Below are positions 8,798 through 19,376 of a stretch of DNA of 64,000 nt, piece by piece (the stretch's first letter is position 1; each line of letters opens with the position of its first letter). The notes below the pieces were generated by a model. That model had not been told where the DNA came from. It worked only from the letters and a program-made list of their open reading frames with translations, and did not search any database. This stretch comes from Nocardioides malaquae (GTDB lineage Bacteria > Actinomycetota > Actinomycetes > Propionibacteriales > Nocardioidaceae). The stretch spans positions 153,705 to 217,704 of the forward strand of contig NZ_JADCSA010000006.1 in assembly GCF_015070385.1 (NCBI RefSeq), given 5' to 3'. The translations under genes were made by a program, and so were the position numbers.

Positions 8798-8840
8798 TGG
8801 ATACCGGGTATGCATACCTGCTATACATACCCGGTATCCA
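8798..8840. promoter_or_regulatory. Nested inverted repeats, likely PadR operator of the ABC exporter operon
   Basis: A perfect 15-bp inverted repeat (TGGATACCGGGTATG at 8798-8812 and its complement at 8826-8840) encloses 13 nt. Each arm contains the near-palindrome ATACCSGGTAT (8801-8811 and 8827-8837, 26 nt apart), and the left arm overlaps GTATGCATAC. It lies 43 nt upstream of the padR start. Binding by the adjacent PadR protein is inferred from position. Confidence 0.6.
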
Positions 8841-8883
8841 CTCGAAATCCGTCGAGCGGAGGACGGCTCGAGAGGGGGTGCGC

Positions 8884-9507
8884 ATGTCGATCAAGCACTC
8901 GTTGCTGGCCCTGCTGGAGCAGGGACCCATGTACGGCTACCAGCTGCGGGCGGAGTTCGAGCAGCGCACGGGGGCCACCTGGCCGCTCAACGTCGGGCAG
9001 GTCTACCAGACCCTGTCGCGGCTCGAGCGTGACCGGCTGGTCGAGGTGGTGGCCGGTGACGACGCCGAAGCGTCAGCGGGGTCCGGGCAGACCGACGGTG
9101 CGGGGGAGCGCCAGGTCAGCTATCGGATCACCGAGGCCGGGCGGGCGGAGGTGGCGACGTGGTTCGCCACCCCCGTCCCCCGGGCCCACCCGCCGCGCGA
9201 CGAGCTCGCCATCAAGCTGGCGCTGGCCGTGACCCTGCCCGGGGTCGACATCGGTCACCTCGTGCAGCAGCAGCGCTCGGCCACGATGGCCGCGCTGCAG
9301 GAGCACACCCGCGCCAAGCGCGCCCACACCCCTGAGCCGGGCAGCACCGCCGGCCTCGCCCACGGCCTGGTGCTCGACTCGCTCATCTTCGACACCGAGG
9401 CCGAGATCCGCTGGCTCGACCACTGCGAGAACCGGCTGCGCCGCGCCGCCCTCGACCACAGCTCCGGGGCGACGCGCCCCGCCGTCACCCCTGGGGAGAC
9501 CCGATGA
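8884..9507 (+). CDS. PadR-family transcriptional regulator
   Basis: A 207-residue regulator of the PadR/AphA type. MSIKHSLLALLEQGPMYGYQLRAEFEQRTGATWPLNVGQVYQTLSRLE is the canonical winged-helix start, and the recognition-wing segment is extended by an insert (about residues 61-75) with acidic and Gly/Ser residues. The ATG at 8884 follows GAGAGGGGG. The gene overlaps the ABC ATPase by 4 nt, so regulator and exporter form one operon, a layout common for PadR repressors that sense a toxic exporter substrate. Confidence 0.9.
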   Translation: MSIKHSLLALLEQGPMYGYQLRAEFEQRTGATWPLNVGQVYQTLSRLERDRLVEVVAGDDAEASAGSGQTDGAGERQVSYRITEAGRAEVATWFATPVPRAHPPRDELAIKLALAVTLPGVDIGHLVQQQRSATMAALQEHTRAKRAHTPEPGSTAGLAHGLVLDSLIFDTEAEIRWLDHCENRLRRAALDHSSGATRPAVTPGETR

Positions 9508-10229
9508 ACGTCCTCACCTCTGCCGTGCTCCACCTCGACGACGTGACCCGCGTGCACGGCGACGGCGTGCTCGCCGTCAACGCCTTGCGCGGCGTCACCT
9601 TCACCGCCCGCCCCGGCGAGCTCGTCGCCGTCATGGGCCCCTCGGGCTCGGGCAAGTCGACCCTGCTCAACCTCGCCGGCGGCCTCGACACCCCGAGCAC
9701 CGGCCGCGTCGTCATCGAGGGCACCGACCTCAACACCCTCGACGGCGCCGGCCGCGCCCGCGTGCGGCGTACGTCCGTGGGCTACGTCTTCCAGGACTAC
9801 AACCTCATCCCGGCGCTCACCGCCGCGGAGAACGTGGCGCTGCCGCGCGAACTCGACGGCGACTCCCGTCGCGACGCCCGCGAGGCCGCGCTGGTCGCCC
9901 TCGAGCGGGTCGGCATCACCGAGCTCGCCGACCGCTTCCCCGACGAGATGTCGGGCGGTCAGCAGCAACGCGTCGCCATCGCTCGCGCCGTGGTGGGCGA
10001 GCGCCGCCTGATCCTGGCCGACGAGCCGACCGGCGCGCTCGACACCGAGACCGGCGAGGAGGTGCTGCGGGTGCTGCGCGACTTCTGCGACGCCGGCGCC
10101 GCGGGGGTGCTCGTGACCCACGAGGCCCGTCACGCTGCCTGGGCCGACCGCGTCGTCTACCTGCGTGACGGCCTGGTCGTCGACGAGTCCGGCGCCAGCG
10201 TGGGCGTCGGCGCCCAGGTGTTGCGATGA
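9504..10229 (+). CDS. ABC transporter ATPase, MacB/LolD type
   Basis: Nucleotide-binding subunit partnering the FtsX-like permease downstream. The 241-residue protein has Walker [10 protein letters not shown] (about 48-56), Q-loop FQDYNLIPA, signature [14 protein letters not shown] and Walker [13 protein letters not shown]. The [18 protein letters not shown] spacing is typical of the MacB/BceA group of exporters, which act on peptides, antibiotics or lipoproteins. ATGA overlaps link it to padR and to the permease. Confidence 0.93.
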   Translation: MNVLTSAVLHLDDVTRVHGDGVLAVNALRGVTFTARPGELVAVMGPSGSGKSTLLNLAGGLDTPSTGRVVIEGTDLNTLDGAGRARVRRTSVGYVFQDYNLIPALTAAENVALPRELDGDSRRDAREAALVALERVGITELADRFPDEMSGGQQQRVAIARAVVGERRLILADEPTGALDTETGEEVLRVLRDFCDAGAAGVLVTHEARHAAWADRVVYLRDGLVVDESGASVGVGAQVLR

Positions 10230-12916
10230 GTGCCCCTGGAGCGGGGTGGCGAGCGGGCTGGGGCATGGCCCTGCGCGTCGCCTGGCGCGACGTGCGGCGC
10301 CACAAGGCCCGCAGCGCGCTGGTCCTGGCGCTGATCGCGCTGCCGGTGCTGCTGGTCTCGTCGGGCGCCATCGTGGTGATGACCGCCGACGTGCGGGGGG
10401 CCGAACGCATCGGGCGTGAGCTCGGCGACGTGGCGCAGGCCCAGATCTGGAGCGAGGGCACCGAGCAGGTCCTGCAGTTGCCCGACCCACGCGAGGGGGT
10501 CAACTTCGTGGGTGGCGACGGCTCGTCCCGCAAGCTCCCCGGGGCGACGGAGCTGGCCGCCCTCCTGGGTGACGACCGCCCGGTGCAGCAACTGTTGAGC
10601 TCCTCCTCGACCGTGCTTCTTCCCGATGGTGCGCCCTCCCTCGTGGACGTGCGCGAGGGGGAGTGGAGCGATCCGCTGTTGGCCGGCCTGGTCGAGGTGG
10701 TCGACGGTCGGCTTCCCGGGGCGCCCGACGAGGTCGTCGTGACCGAGGAGCTGCTCGCCGCCGGGTTCGACATCGGTTCTGCCTTCCCGGTCAGCGGCGT
10801 GGAGCCAGCCCCCTCGGTGGTCGGCGTGGTCCGCGACGCCACCGACGTCAACAACACGATCGCGTACGGGCCGCCGGGGTCGCTGCTGGCGGCCGACGCG
10901 CCCGAACGCGACCAGTGGTGGGGCACGACATGGCTGGTGGGTGGTGACCCGGTCACCTGGGACGAGGTCCTGGAGCTCAACGACGAAAAGTTCGTCGTCT
11001 TCTCCCGGGCCGTGGTCACCGACCCGCCCCCGGACTCCGAGGTGCCCTACAAGGAGGACGAGGGCATGTACTCCTCCTCCGCGGAGCAGGTGGAGTACAT
11101 GGCCGTCGTGGCGATGATCATCACGATGGTGCTGCTCGAGGTGGTGCTGCTGGCCGGGCCGGCGTTCGCCGTCATGGCGCGCCACCACACGCGTACGCTC
11201 GCGCTCGTCGCCGCCTCTGGTGGCACGCCGCGGCAGGCCCGTCGCGTCATCCTCGCTGCCGGTGTGGTCCTGGGGTTCGTCGCCACCCTGGCAGGGTTGG
11301 TGCTCAGCGTCCCGGTGGCGGCCGCCGTCATGCCGTGGGCGCAGGGGCTCATGTGGGAGCGCTTCGGCCCCTTCGACGTGCCGTGGTTGGTGTTGCTGGT
11401 GGTCGGCGCCTTCGGGTTGGCCTCGGCCCTGCTCGCCGCGGTCGTACCGGCATGGTTGACCTCGCGCCAGGACGTCGTGGCCGCGTTGGCGGGTCGCCGG
11501 TCCGACGGGGCCCCGAAACTGCAGGTCCCGGTGATCGGTGTCCTGGTCCTGGGGCTGGGGGTCACCGGAGCGGTCATCGGCGCCCAGCGTCAGCAAGACC
11601 TGGGACCGGTGTTGATGTCGGCCTCCGCGGTGGTGACCATGATCGGGATGATCCTGGTGGTGCCGGCCCTGGTCGGGCTGGTGGCCCGTTCCGCCCGCCG
11701 CCTCCCGCTGCCGATGCGGTATGCCACCCGTGACGCCGCGCGGCACCGGACGCGGACGGTCCCGGCGATCGCTGCCGTGGCCGCGACGGTGGCCGGAGTG
11801 GTCGCTCTGGGCATCAGCGTCGCCAGCGACGAGTTGGAGAACCAGGAGACCTACATGCCGATGACCGCGCTCGGGACGGGTCTGGTCACCTTCGACACCG
11901 AGTTGATGGAGCCCGGCGACGAGCCGCCGTGGGACGAGATCGAGTCCGCGGCGACCACGGCGCTGCCGAGCGCAGAGGTGGTGCGGGTGCGGGGGGCCGA
12001 GGAGGTCTACGGCCACCAGAGCAACAGCTATTGGATGATCCGCAACGACCGAGGACGTGACCTTCATCTTCTGGAGTCCTACGGCTCCAGCTTCGGCAGC
12101 TCGATCCTGGTCCAGGACGCGCCGTCGGACATGACCCTGAGCGCTGCTGAGCGTGAGGAGATCGCGGCGGTGCTGGCAACCGGAAAGGCCGTGGTCCTGG
12201 GGAACCGCGAGCCCCGCAGGGCGTTCGAGGAGGTCATCCTCGTCCACCGGCAGTGGGAGGGTGGCGAGGACCGGGTCGTTGACCGCGTGACGATGCCTGC
12301 GGAAGTCGTGCGCGTGGCAGGTTCGCCGTGGGCGCAGGTCATCGTGCCGACGTCGCTGGAGAGCCGCTTCGCCGACGGTGCGGTGAAGCCCATCGGTCTG
12401 GCGGTGACCAGCCAGCTCGACGCCGCCGACGAGCGGACGCTGGCGGGGGCGGTGCGCGACGTCAGTGCGCGCGCCCACCTCCAGGTCGAGCGCGGCTTCC
12501 AACGCGACGCGGACGTGGTCGTGCTGATCTGGGTCCTGGGTGTGGTCGGCGCCCTGCTGATGCTCGCCGGCACGCTGACGGCGACGTTCCTGTCGCTGGC
12601 CGACGCCAAGCCTGACCTGGCCACCGTCTCGGCGGTGGGTGGGTCGCCGCGGACCCGACGGTCCGTCGCGGCGTCGTATGCCCTGATGATCGCCTCGGTC
12701 GGGGCCGTGCTCGGCGCTCTGGTCGGATTCGTGCCGGGGCTGGCGCTCTCCCGATCGATGACAGTCACGGACTACGGGTTTGCTCCGACCGGTCCCTACC
12801 TGGACGTGCCGTGGGTGTTGATCGGCTCCCTGGTCGTCGCGCTGCCGTTGTTCTCCGCGGCGGTGGTCTGGCTCTTCTCCCGGTCGCGCCTGCCGATGGT
12901 GGCGCGGATCGACTGA
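10226..12916 (+). CDS. FtsX-like ABC transporter permease
   Basis: An 896-residue integral membrane protein. A transmembrane segment near residues 28-50 is followed by a large extracytoplasmic domain (about 55-285), a block of membrane segments (about 290-520), a second extracytoplasmic domain (about 540-745) and three C-terminal membrane segments (about 755-885). This is the duplicated FtsX/MacB_PCD layout of actinobacterial MacB-type permeases. Substrate unknown; the PadR regulator suggests defence against an antimicrobial or export of a peptide. It converges on the MerR gene with 3 nt between stops. Confidence 0.9.
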   Translation: MSAPGAGWRAGWGMALRVAWRDVRRHKARSALVLALIALPVLLVSSGAIVVMTADVRGAERIGRELGDVAQAQIWSEGTEQVLQLPDPREGVNFVGGDGSSRKLPGATELAALLGDDRPVQQLLSSSSTVLLPDGAPSLVDVREGEWSDPLLAGLVEVVDGRLPGAPDEVVVTEELLAAGFDIGSAFPVSGVEPAPSVVGVVRDATDVNNTIAYGPPGSLLAADAPERDQWWGTTWLVGGDPVTWDEVLELNDEKFVVFSRAVVTDPPPDSEVPYKEDEGMYSSSAEQVEYMAVVAMIITMVLLEVVLLAGPAFAVMARHHTRTLALVAASGGTPRQARRVILAAGVVLGFVATLAGLVLSVPVAAAVMPWAQGLMWERFGPFDVPWLVLLVVGAFGLASALLAAVVPAWLTSRQDVVAALAGRRSDGAPKLQVPVIGVLVLGLGVTGAVIGAQRQQDLGPVLMSASAVVTMIGMILVVPALVGLVARSARRLPLPMRYATRDAARHRTRTVPAIAAVAATVAGVVALGISVASDELENQETYMPMTALGTGLVTFDTELMEPGDEPPWDEIESAATTALPSAEVVRVRGAEEVYGHQSNSYWMIRNDRGRDLHLLESYGSSFGSSILVQDAPSDMTLSAAEREEIAAVLATGKAVVLGNREPRRAFEEVILVHRQWEGGEDRVVDRVTMPAEVVRVAGSPWAQVIVPTSLESRFADGAVKPIGLAVTSQLDAADERTLAGAVRDVSARAHLQVERGFQRDADVVVLIWVLGVVGALLMLAGTLTATFLSLADAKPDLATVSAVGGSPRTRRSVAASYALMIASVGAVLGALVGFVPGLALSRSMTVTDYGFAPTGPYLDVPWVLIGSLVVALPLFSAAVVWLFSRSRLPMVARID

Positions 12917-12919
12917 GCC

Positions 12920-13669
12920 TCAGCGACCGCGGTGGACGATGTCGGCCCGGGTGGCCTCGTCCATCGCGGTCTCGTAGGCGGAGACCAGCGAGGTGATGGA
13001 GAGCGGCTTGATCCGCGCGACGACCTCGGAGAGGCGCTCGCGGGTCATGCCGGCCTCCTTGTACGTCGGCCAGACCTGGGTGCGGAAGACCGCGAGCAGC
13101 TCCTCGGCGAGCTCCTTGCCGTGGCGGGCGTAGAGCTCGCGGCCGGCGCGGGCGGCCGCGGCGGGGTAGCCGATCTCGAGCAGGCCCAGGCCGACGGAGA
13201 ACTGGGTGAGCGCCACCTCGTAGGTGCCGTCGCCGCAGGGCAGGGTGATCTCCATCTCCTCCAGGGTGGTGAGCTCGTCGTCGGTGAGCTCACGCCCGGC
13301 GCGCGAGTCCAGCTCGGCGCGCGTCAGGCGTACGGGCCGGTCGGCCATCCACGGGGCCTGCATCGTGCGCTGCATGGCGATCTCCTCGGCGGAGGCGTCC
13401 TCGGGGATCGCGGCCACGTACTTCTCGATGGCCGCGAGGGTGAAGCCGTGGGCCTGCAGCTCCTGGACGAGCTCCAGGCGGGCGACGTGCGCGGGCGTGT
13501 AGTAGCCCGACCGGCCACGGCGGATCGGCGGGGGCACCAGGCCCTTGGTGGTGTAGAAGCGCACGTTGCGCACGCTCATCCCCACCCGGGCGGTCAGCTC
13601 GTCGAGGGTGAGCAGGTCGCGCAGGGCGTCGCGCGGCTCCACGGGTGTGTCGACGTCCTGGTCCGCCAT
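12920..13669 (-). CDS. MerR-family transcriptional regulator, probable beta-oxidation regulator
   Basis: A 249-residue protein with a MerR winged helix near residues 20-90 ([29 protein letters not shown] ... [31 protein letters not shown]) and a long C-terminal helical effector domain without a metal-binding Cys cluster. The ATG at 13669 is preceded by AGGGAG; the open frame upstream overlaps the divergent promoter and is not used. It diverges from the thiolase-FadB operon, whose promoter carries GTGACA-N7-TGTCAC in a 19-nt spacer, the arrangement MerR proteins act on. An acyl-CoA ligand is a reasonable guess. Confidence 0.85.
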   Translation of the reverse strand: MADQDVDTPVEPRDALRDLLTLDELTARVGMSVRNVRFYTTKGLVPPPIRRGRSGYYTPAHVARLELVQELQAHGFTLAAIEKYVAAIPEDASAEEIAMQRTMQAPWMADRPVRLTRAELDSRAGRELTDDELTTLEEMEITLPCGDGTYEVALTQFSVGLGLLEIGYPAAAARAGRELYARHGKELAEELLAVFRTQVWPTYKEAGMTRERLSEVVARIKPLSITSLVSAYETAMDEATRADIVHRGR

Positions 13670-13746
13670 CGCGTCTCCCTCTCGCTGGATCTGGCCCTCG
13701 TGCGCGCCGCACGGGAAGGTCGGGGCGCCGGATTCCGTGGCACCCC

Positions 13747-13777
13747 TTGACGACCGTGACACCGATAATGTCACAAT
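13747..13777 (+). promoter_or_regulatory. MerR-type promoter/operator of the thiolase-fadB operon
   Basis: TTGACG (13747-13752) and CACAAT (13772-13777) are separated by 19 nt, the long spacer typical of MerR-activated promoters. The spacer and -10 edge contain the inverted repeat GTGACA CCGATAA TGTCAC (13756-13774). It is placed between the divergent merR gene and the thiolase gene. Confidence 0.6.
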
Positions 13778-13808
13778 CGGCGCACCAACACGATCACCAA
13801 GGACGGTC

Positions 13809-15020
<1,212 letters not shown>

Positions 15021-15047
15021 GTCGGGTTGAGAGAAGGAACTGAACTG

Positions 15048-17258
15048 ATGAGCACCGAGAACCAGACCGAGACCGCGGTCCGCTACGAGCGCGACGCCGA
15101 CGGCGTCGTCACCCTGACCCTGGACGACCCGAACCAGTCGGCCAACACAATGAACGAGCTGTACGCCCGCTCGATGGCCGCCGTCGTCGACCGGCTCGCC
15201 ACCGAGGTCGAGGCCGGCGACGTCAAGGGCGTCGTCATCGCGTCGGCCAAGAAGACCTTCTTCGCCGGCGGTGACCTCAAGGCCATGACCTCCGGTGAGG
15301 GCACGCCCGAGCGGTTCTTCGCCGAGGTCGAGGGCATCAAGGCCACCCTGCGCAAGCTCGAGACCCTCCCCGTCCCCGTCGTCGCCGCGATCAACGGCGC
15401 CGCCCTCGGCGGTGGCCTCGAGATCGCGCTGGCCGCCAACCACCGCATCGCCGTCGACTCCTCCGGCGTCCAGGTGGGCCTGCCCGAGGCCAGCCTCGGC
15501 CTGCTGCCCGGTGGCGGCGGCGTGACCCGCACCGTGCGCATGTTCGGCCTGCAGACCGCCCTGATGGAGATCCTGCTCCAGGGTCCGCGCTTCAAGGCGG
15601 CCCAGGCGAAGGAGAAGGGCCTCGTCGACGCCCTCGTCGCCACCCAGGAGGAGCTCCTGCCGGCCGCGCGCCAGTGGGTGCTCGACAACGCCGGTGACGA
15701 GGCCGCGGCCACGCAGCCGTGGGACCGCCCCGGCTACAAGATGCCCGGCGGCAAGCCGTCCTCGCCGGCGCTCGCCTCCTTCCTGCCGGCCTTCCCGGCC
15801 CTGCTGCAGAAGCAGCTCAAGGGTGCTGACTACCCGGCGCAGAAGGCGATCATGTCGGCCGCCGTCGAGGGCGCCACGACCGACTTCGACACCGCCTCGC
15901 GCATCGAGTCGCGCTACTTCGTCTCGCTGGTCACCGGCCAGAACGCCCAGAACATGATCAAGGCGTTCTTCGTCGACCTGCAGGCCATCAACTCGGGCGC
16001 GATGCGTCCCGACGGCTTCGAGAAGTACGTCGCCAAGAAGGTGGTCGTGCTCGGCGCCGGGATGATGGGCGCGGGCATCGCCTACGTCTGCGCCCGCGCC
16101 GGCATGGAGGTCGTGCTCAAGGACGTCTCCCTCGAGAACGCCGAGAAGGGCAAGGCCTACTCCGCGAAGATCAACGAGAAGGGTGTCTCCCGCGGCAAGC
16201 TCACCCAGGAGAAGTCCGACGCGCTCCTTGCCCGGATCACCCCGACCGCCGACGCAGCCGATGCCGCCGGCGCCGACCTGGTCATCGAGGCGGTCTTCGA
16301 GGACCCCGAGCTGAAGGCGAAGGTCTACGCCGAGGTCCTGCCGAACGTCGCCCCCGACGCGCTGCTGTGCTCCAACACCTCGACCCTGCCGATCACCGGC
16401 CTGGCCAAGGGTGTGGACCGTCCCGCCGACTTCATCGGCCTGCACTTCTTCTCGCCGGTCGACAAGATGCCGCTGGTGGAGATCATCCGCGGCGAGGAGA
16501 CCTCCGACGCGACGCTCGCGAAGGCGTACGACGTGGTCCAGATGATCCGCAAGACGCCGATCGTGGTCAACGACTCGCGTGGCTTCTACACCTCGCGGGT
16601 CATCGGCGTGCAGATCAACGAGGGTCTGCGGATGCTCGGCGAGGGCGTCCACCCGGTCTCGCTGGAGCGGGCCGCGACCATGGCCGGCTTCCCGGTCGGG
16701 CCGTTGCAGATCTCCGACGAGCTCAACCTCGAGCTGATGGTCAAGATCCGCAAGGCCACCGAGGCGGCCATGGAGAAGGCGGGCATCCAGGTGCCCAACG
16801 ACGCCTCGAAGACGGTCGTCGACCGGATGATCGAGCTCGGTCGCTCCTCGCGCCTGGTCGGCAAGGGCTTCTACGACTACGACGAGTCCGGCAAGCGCGC
16901 CAAGCTCTGGCCCGGCCTGAAGGAGGAGTTCCCGCCCAGCGAGGAGCAGATCCCCTTCGTCGACATCCAGGAGCGGATGCTCTTCATCGAGGCCCTCGAG
17001 ACCGCGAAGTGCTTCGAGGAGGGTGTCATCACCTCCGCCGCCGACGCCAACATCGGCTCCATCATGGGCATCGGCTTCCCGGCCCGCCTCGGTGGTGCGG
17101 CGCAGTTCATCACCGGCTACGAGGCTGCCGACGGCTCGGTCGGTCTGGACGCCTTCATCAAGCGCGCGAAGGAGCTGGCCGCCACCTACGGCGACCGCTT
17201 CGAGCCGGGCGCCTACCTGGAGGGTCTCGCCGCGAAGGGTGAGTCGCTGCCCCAGTGA
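15048..17258 (+). CDS. fadB: Fatty-acid oxidation complex alpha subunit (enoyl-CoA hydratase / 3-hydroxyacyl-CoA dehydrogenase)
   Basis: A 736-residue bifunctional enzyme. The N-terminal crotonase domain (about 15-210) has [10 protein letters not shown] and [15 protein letters not shown] for the oxyanion hole. The NAD-binding domain starts near residue 330 with [21 protein letters not shown], and two 3-hydroxyacyl-CoA dehydrogenase C-terminal domains follow. It supplies the two central beta-oxidation steps and would work with the thiolase encoded just upstream. GAGAAGGAA precedes the ATG at 15048. A strong hairpin lies 46 nt past the stop. Confidence 0.94.
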   Translation: MSTENQTETAVRYERDADGVVTLTLDDPNQSANTMNELYARSMAAVVDRLATEVEAGDVKGVVIASAKKTFFAGGDLKAMTSGEGTPERFFAEVEGIKATLRKLETLPVPVVAAINGAALGGGLEIALAANHRIAVDSSGVQVGLPEASLGLLPGGGGVTRTVRMFGLQTALMEILLQGPRFKAAQAKEKGLVDALVATQEELLPAARQWVLDNAGDEAAATQPWDRPGYKMPGGKPSSPALASFLPAFPALLQKQLKGADYPAQKAIMSAAVEGATTDFDTASRIESRYFVSLVTGQNAQNMIKAFFVDLQAINSGAMRPDGFEKYVAKKVVVLGAGMMGAGIAYVCARAGMEVVLKDVSLENAEKGKAYSAKINEKGVSRGKLTQEKSDALLARITPTADAADAAGADLVIEAVFEDPELKAKVYAEVLPNVAPDALLCSNTSTLPITGLAKGVDRPADFIGLHFFSPVDKMPLVEIIRGEETSDATLAKAYDVVQMIRKTPIVVNDSRGFYTSRVIGVQINEGLRMLGEGVHPVSLERAATMAGFPVGPLQISDELNLELMVKIRKATEAAMEKAGIQVPNDASKTVVDRMIELGRSSRLVGKGFYDYDESGKRAKLWPGLKEEFPPSEEQIPFVDIQERMLFIEALETAKCFEEGVITSAADANIGSIMGIGFPARLGGAAQFITGYEAADGSVGLDAFIKRAKELAATYGDRFEPGAYLEGLAAKGESLPQ

Positions 17259-17303
17259 AAAGTGCAGTGAGAAGGCGCAGTGCGTGACGCGCTGAGTTGC
17301 TTA

Positions 17304-17341
17304 CGGACGGGGAGGGAGCCGCGAGGTTCCCTCCCCGTCCG
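17304..17341. terminator. Strong bidirectional-type terminator hairpin
   Basis: A perfect 14-bp stem CGGACGGGGAGGGA / TCCCTCCCCGTCCG encloses a 10-nt loop, downstream of fadB and facing the convergent gene that ends at 17517. Only a weak T-stretch follows. Confidence 0.65.
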
Positions 17342-17516
17342 GCCATTTCCTGGGCCGGCCCGGACCCGGAACCGGACTCCGGCTCGGCGCCGGTGCACGC
17401 CGCAGACATCCCGAGCACCGGCAGTACCCGCAGCGAGTTCGACCACCACCGTGTCGGAGACTCGGCCCCCATTGGGCCCATACGCCGCCACAACGCGCGA
17501 GCTTCCGACGTGGTGG

Positions 17517-19295
17517 TCACTCCCCGCGCATCTTGGCGAGCCTGGCCCGCAGGGAGTCGACCCGGTGGGAGTTGTCGCGCAGCTGCACGTAGGTGTCGCC
17601 GTAGGTCCACAGCAGGGCGTCGTCGAGTCGGCGCACCGCGCCGGGCGGGTAGCGGTAGCCCATCCGGCTGGCCAGCAGGTCGGCGTCGACGGAGCGGATC
17701 ACCTCGCCCAGCTCGCGCAGCGAGGTGATGCCGAGCTCGAGCGCCAGCGCTCCGATCCATGCGTAGTGGTCGGTGCGAGACCAACCGGCGTCGGCATACT
17801 GCCCGGCGAGGAAGGCGGCCAGCTCGCGGGGCGTGATGCGGGGGTCTGCGCTGAGCTCTTGGTCCAGACTCTCCTCGAGGTCTCCGCCGGTCTCTCCGGG
17901 GGACATCAGCCGCTCGCGGATCATGGAGAACTCGCGGTCGGCCAGCTCCAGCAACCCGGCAGCCAGGGTGAAGCGACGGTCCAGGTCGGGGGCATGCTCC
18001 TCGGGGATGGAGCCCTTGTAGCGGATGTCGTGCTCGAACTCCGCCCAGGCGTGCTGGAGCACCGTGCGCACCTGCACCTGGGCGCTGCGACCGGCCAGCT
18101 GGGGCCGCTCCGCATCCCGGGTGGCGTCGAGGCCGATCTGCAGGTGGCGGCTGGAGTAGCCGAAGCGGCCCTCGCTGGCGGTCTCGACCCCCATGTCGCG
18201 GTCGTCGAGCACGCTCACCTGGTCGGTGAGCACGTCGACGACCGCCTGCACGTCGCTCTCCACGTAGGTGATGACGCGCAGGCCCACCTGGTCGTGGATC
18301 TGGCGCAGCGGATCGCTGAAGGCGGGCACCCCGTCGACGAGGCGGGTGGCCTTGGCGGCGAACGAGCTGAGCGACTTGGCCCGCCCGTCCACCGTCAGGT
18401 AGTTGATGCCGGCGTCGTCGAGCATCGCGCGCACCAGGTCGACCCACTCGGTGGTGGCGGCGCGCAGGGCGGGCAGCTGCTCGGCGTACTCCCGCACCGC
18501 CGTGCCGGGGTCGGCGACCGGCGTCCGTCGGCGGCCGCGCTTGGCGGGGGAGTGCCCCTCCGGCAGCGCGGGGGTGACGATCGCGCCGGTGGCGGCGTCA
18601 CCGAAGGTGGCGGTCTCCTCCGGGCGGCGCGTCGCGAAGAGTGCCACGTAGGCGCAGACCACGGCGTCGACCTGGTCCTCGGCCACGCGCAGGTCGCTCT
18701 TGCGCCCGGCGGTCTCCACGGCCGTACGCAGCTGGGCCCAGGCGTCGGGGGCGGCCGGCGGGTCGAGCACGAGCGGGGGATCGGCGGTGGCCAGTGACTC
18801 GACCAGGCCCAGCAGCACGAGCAGCTCGGCGCGCAGCTGCTCGAGGCCGCGGCCGGTCTTCTGCTTGTACTTCAGCGTGCGGCCGAGTCGGAAGAGCGAG
18901 ATCGTGGCAGCGTGCGGGTAGACCTCGATGGCCCGCCGGGTGCGCGAGGAGGCGGGGTCGAGGTCGAGGCCCAGACGCTCGGCCAACCGGGCGCCGCGGG
19001 GCTGCTCGGCGAACTCGGCCCGCCCGGTGTTGACGGGGTGGGCGCCGGCGTCGAAGGCGGCGAACACCTTGTTGAGAGCCCGCTCGGCGGGCCGGTTGCC
19101 GGTCGGGTTGGTGACGACGAGCGGGGCGTCGAGCGCGACCACGCACGCGTCGTCGGTGTAGGGCTCGAGGGAGGCGACGATCTCCTCGTCGGTGACGACG
19201 CTGGCCAGGTGCACCAGCTGCCCGGCGTCGTCGAGGACCGCCAGCCCGGTGGGCCTGCGTTCCCCCCAGGCGAGGTCGACTCCGACGAAGTGCAT
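17517..19295 (-). CDS. DUF429 - RelA/SpoT-domain fusion protein
   Basis: A 592-residue protein made of two unrelated parts. Residues 1-245 match DUF429, an RNase H-like fold predicted to act on nucleic acid (MHFVGVDLAWGERRPTGLAVLD, VVALDAPLVVTNPTGNRPAER, RRAIEVYPHAA). From about 255 to 430 there is a RelA/SpoT nucleotidyltransferase-type domain with DQVGLRVITYVESDV, FGYSSRHLQIGL and QVQVRTVLQHAWAEFEHDIRYK, as in small (p)ppGpp synthetases. A helical tail of about 160 residues follows. No HD hydrolase or TGS domain is seen. It stands alone, divergent from an ABC gene. Whether it makes alarmones or modifies RNA is undetermined. Confidence 0.82.
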   Translation of the reverse strand: MHFVGVDLAWGERRPTGLAVLDDAGQLVHLASVVTDEEIVASLEPYTDDACVVALDAPLVVTNPTGNRPAERALNKVFAAFDAGAHPVNTGRAEFAEQPRGARLAERLGLDLDPASSRTRRAIEVYPHAATISLFRLGRTLKYKQKTGRGLEQLRAELLVLLGLVESLATADPPLVLDPPAAPDAWAQLRTAVETAGRKSDLRVAEDQVDAVVCAYVALFATRRPEETATFGDAATGAIVTPALPEGHSPAKRGRRRTPVADPGTAVREYAEQLPALRAATTEWVDLVRAMLDDAGINYLTVDGRAKSLSSFAAKATRLVDGVPAFSDPLRQIHDQVGLRVITYVESDVQAVVDVLTDQVSVLDDRDMGVETASEGRFGYSSRHLQIGLDATRDAERPQLAGRSAQVQVRTVLQHAWAEFEHDIRYKGSIPEEHAPDLDRRFTLAAGLLELADREFSMIRERLMSPGETGGDLEESLDQELSADPRITPRELAAFLAGQYADAGWSRTDHYAWIGALALELGITSLRELGEVIRSVDADLLASRMGYRYPPGAVRRLDDALLWTYGDTYVQLRDNSHRVDSLRARLAKMRGE

Positions 19296-19376
19296 GGGAG
19301 CAGCCTCGCATCTCCGGTCGGATCCGCTCTCGGCGAAACCCCCGCGCGTCGGTCACGATCCGGGGAGAATCGACGG

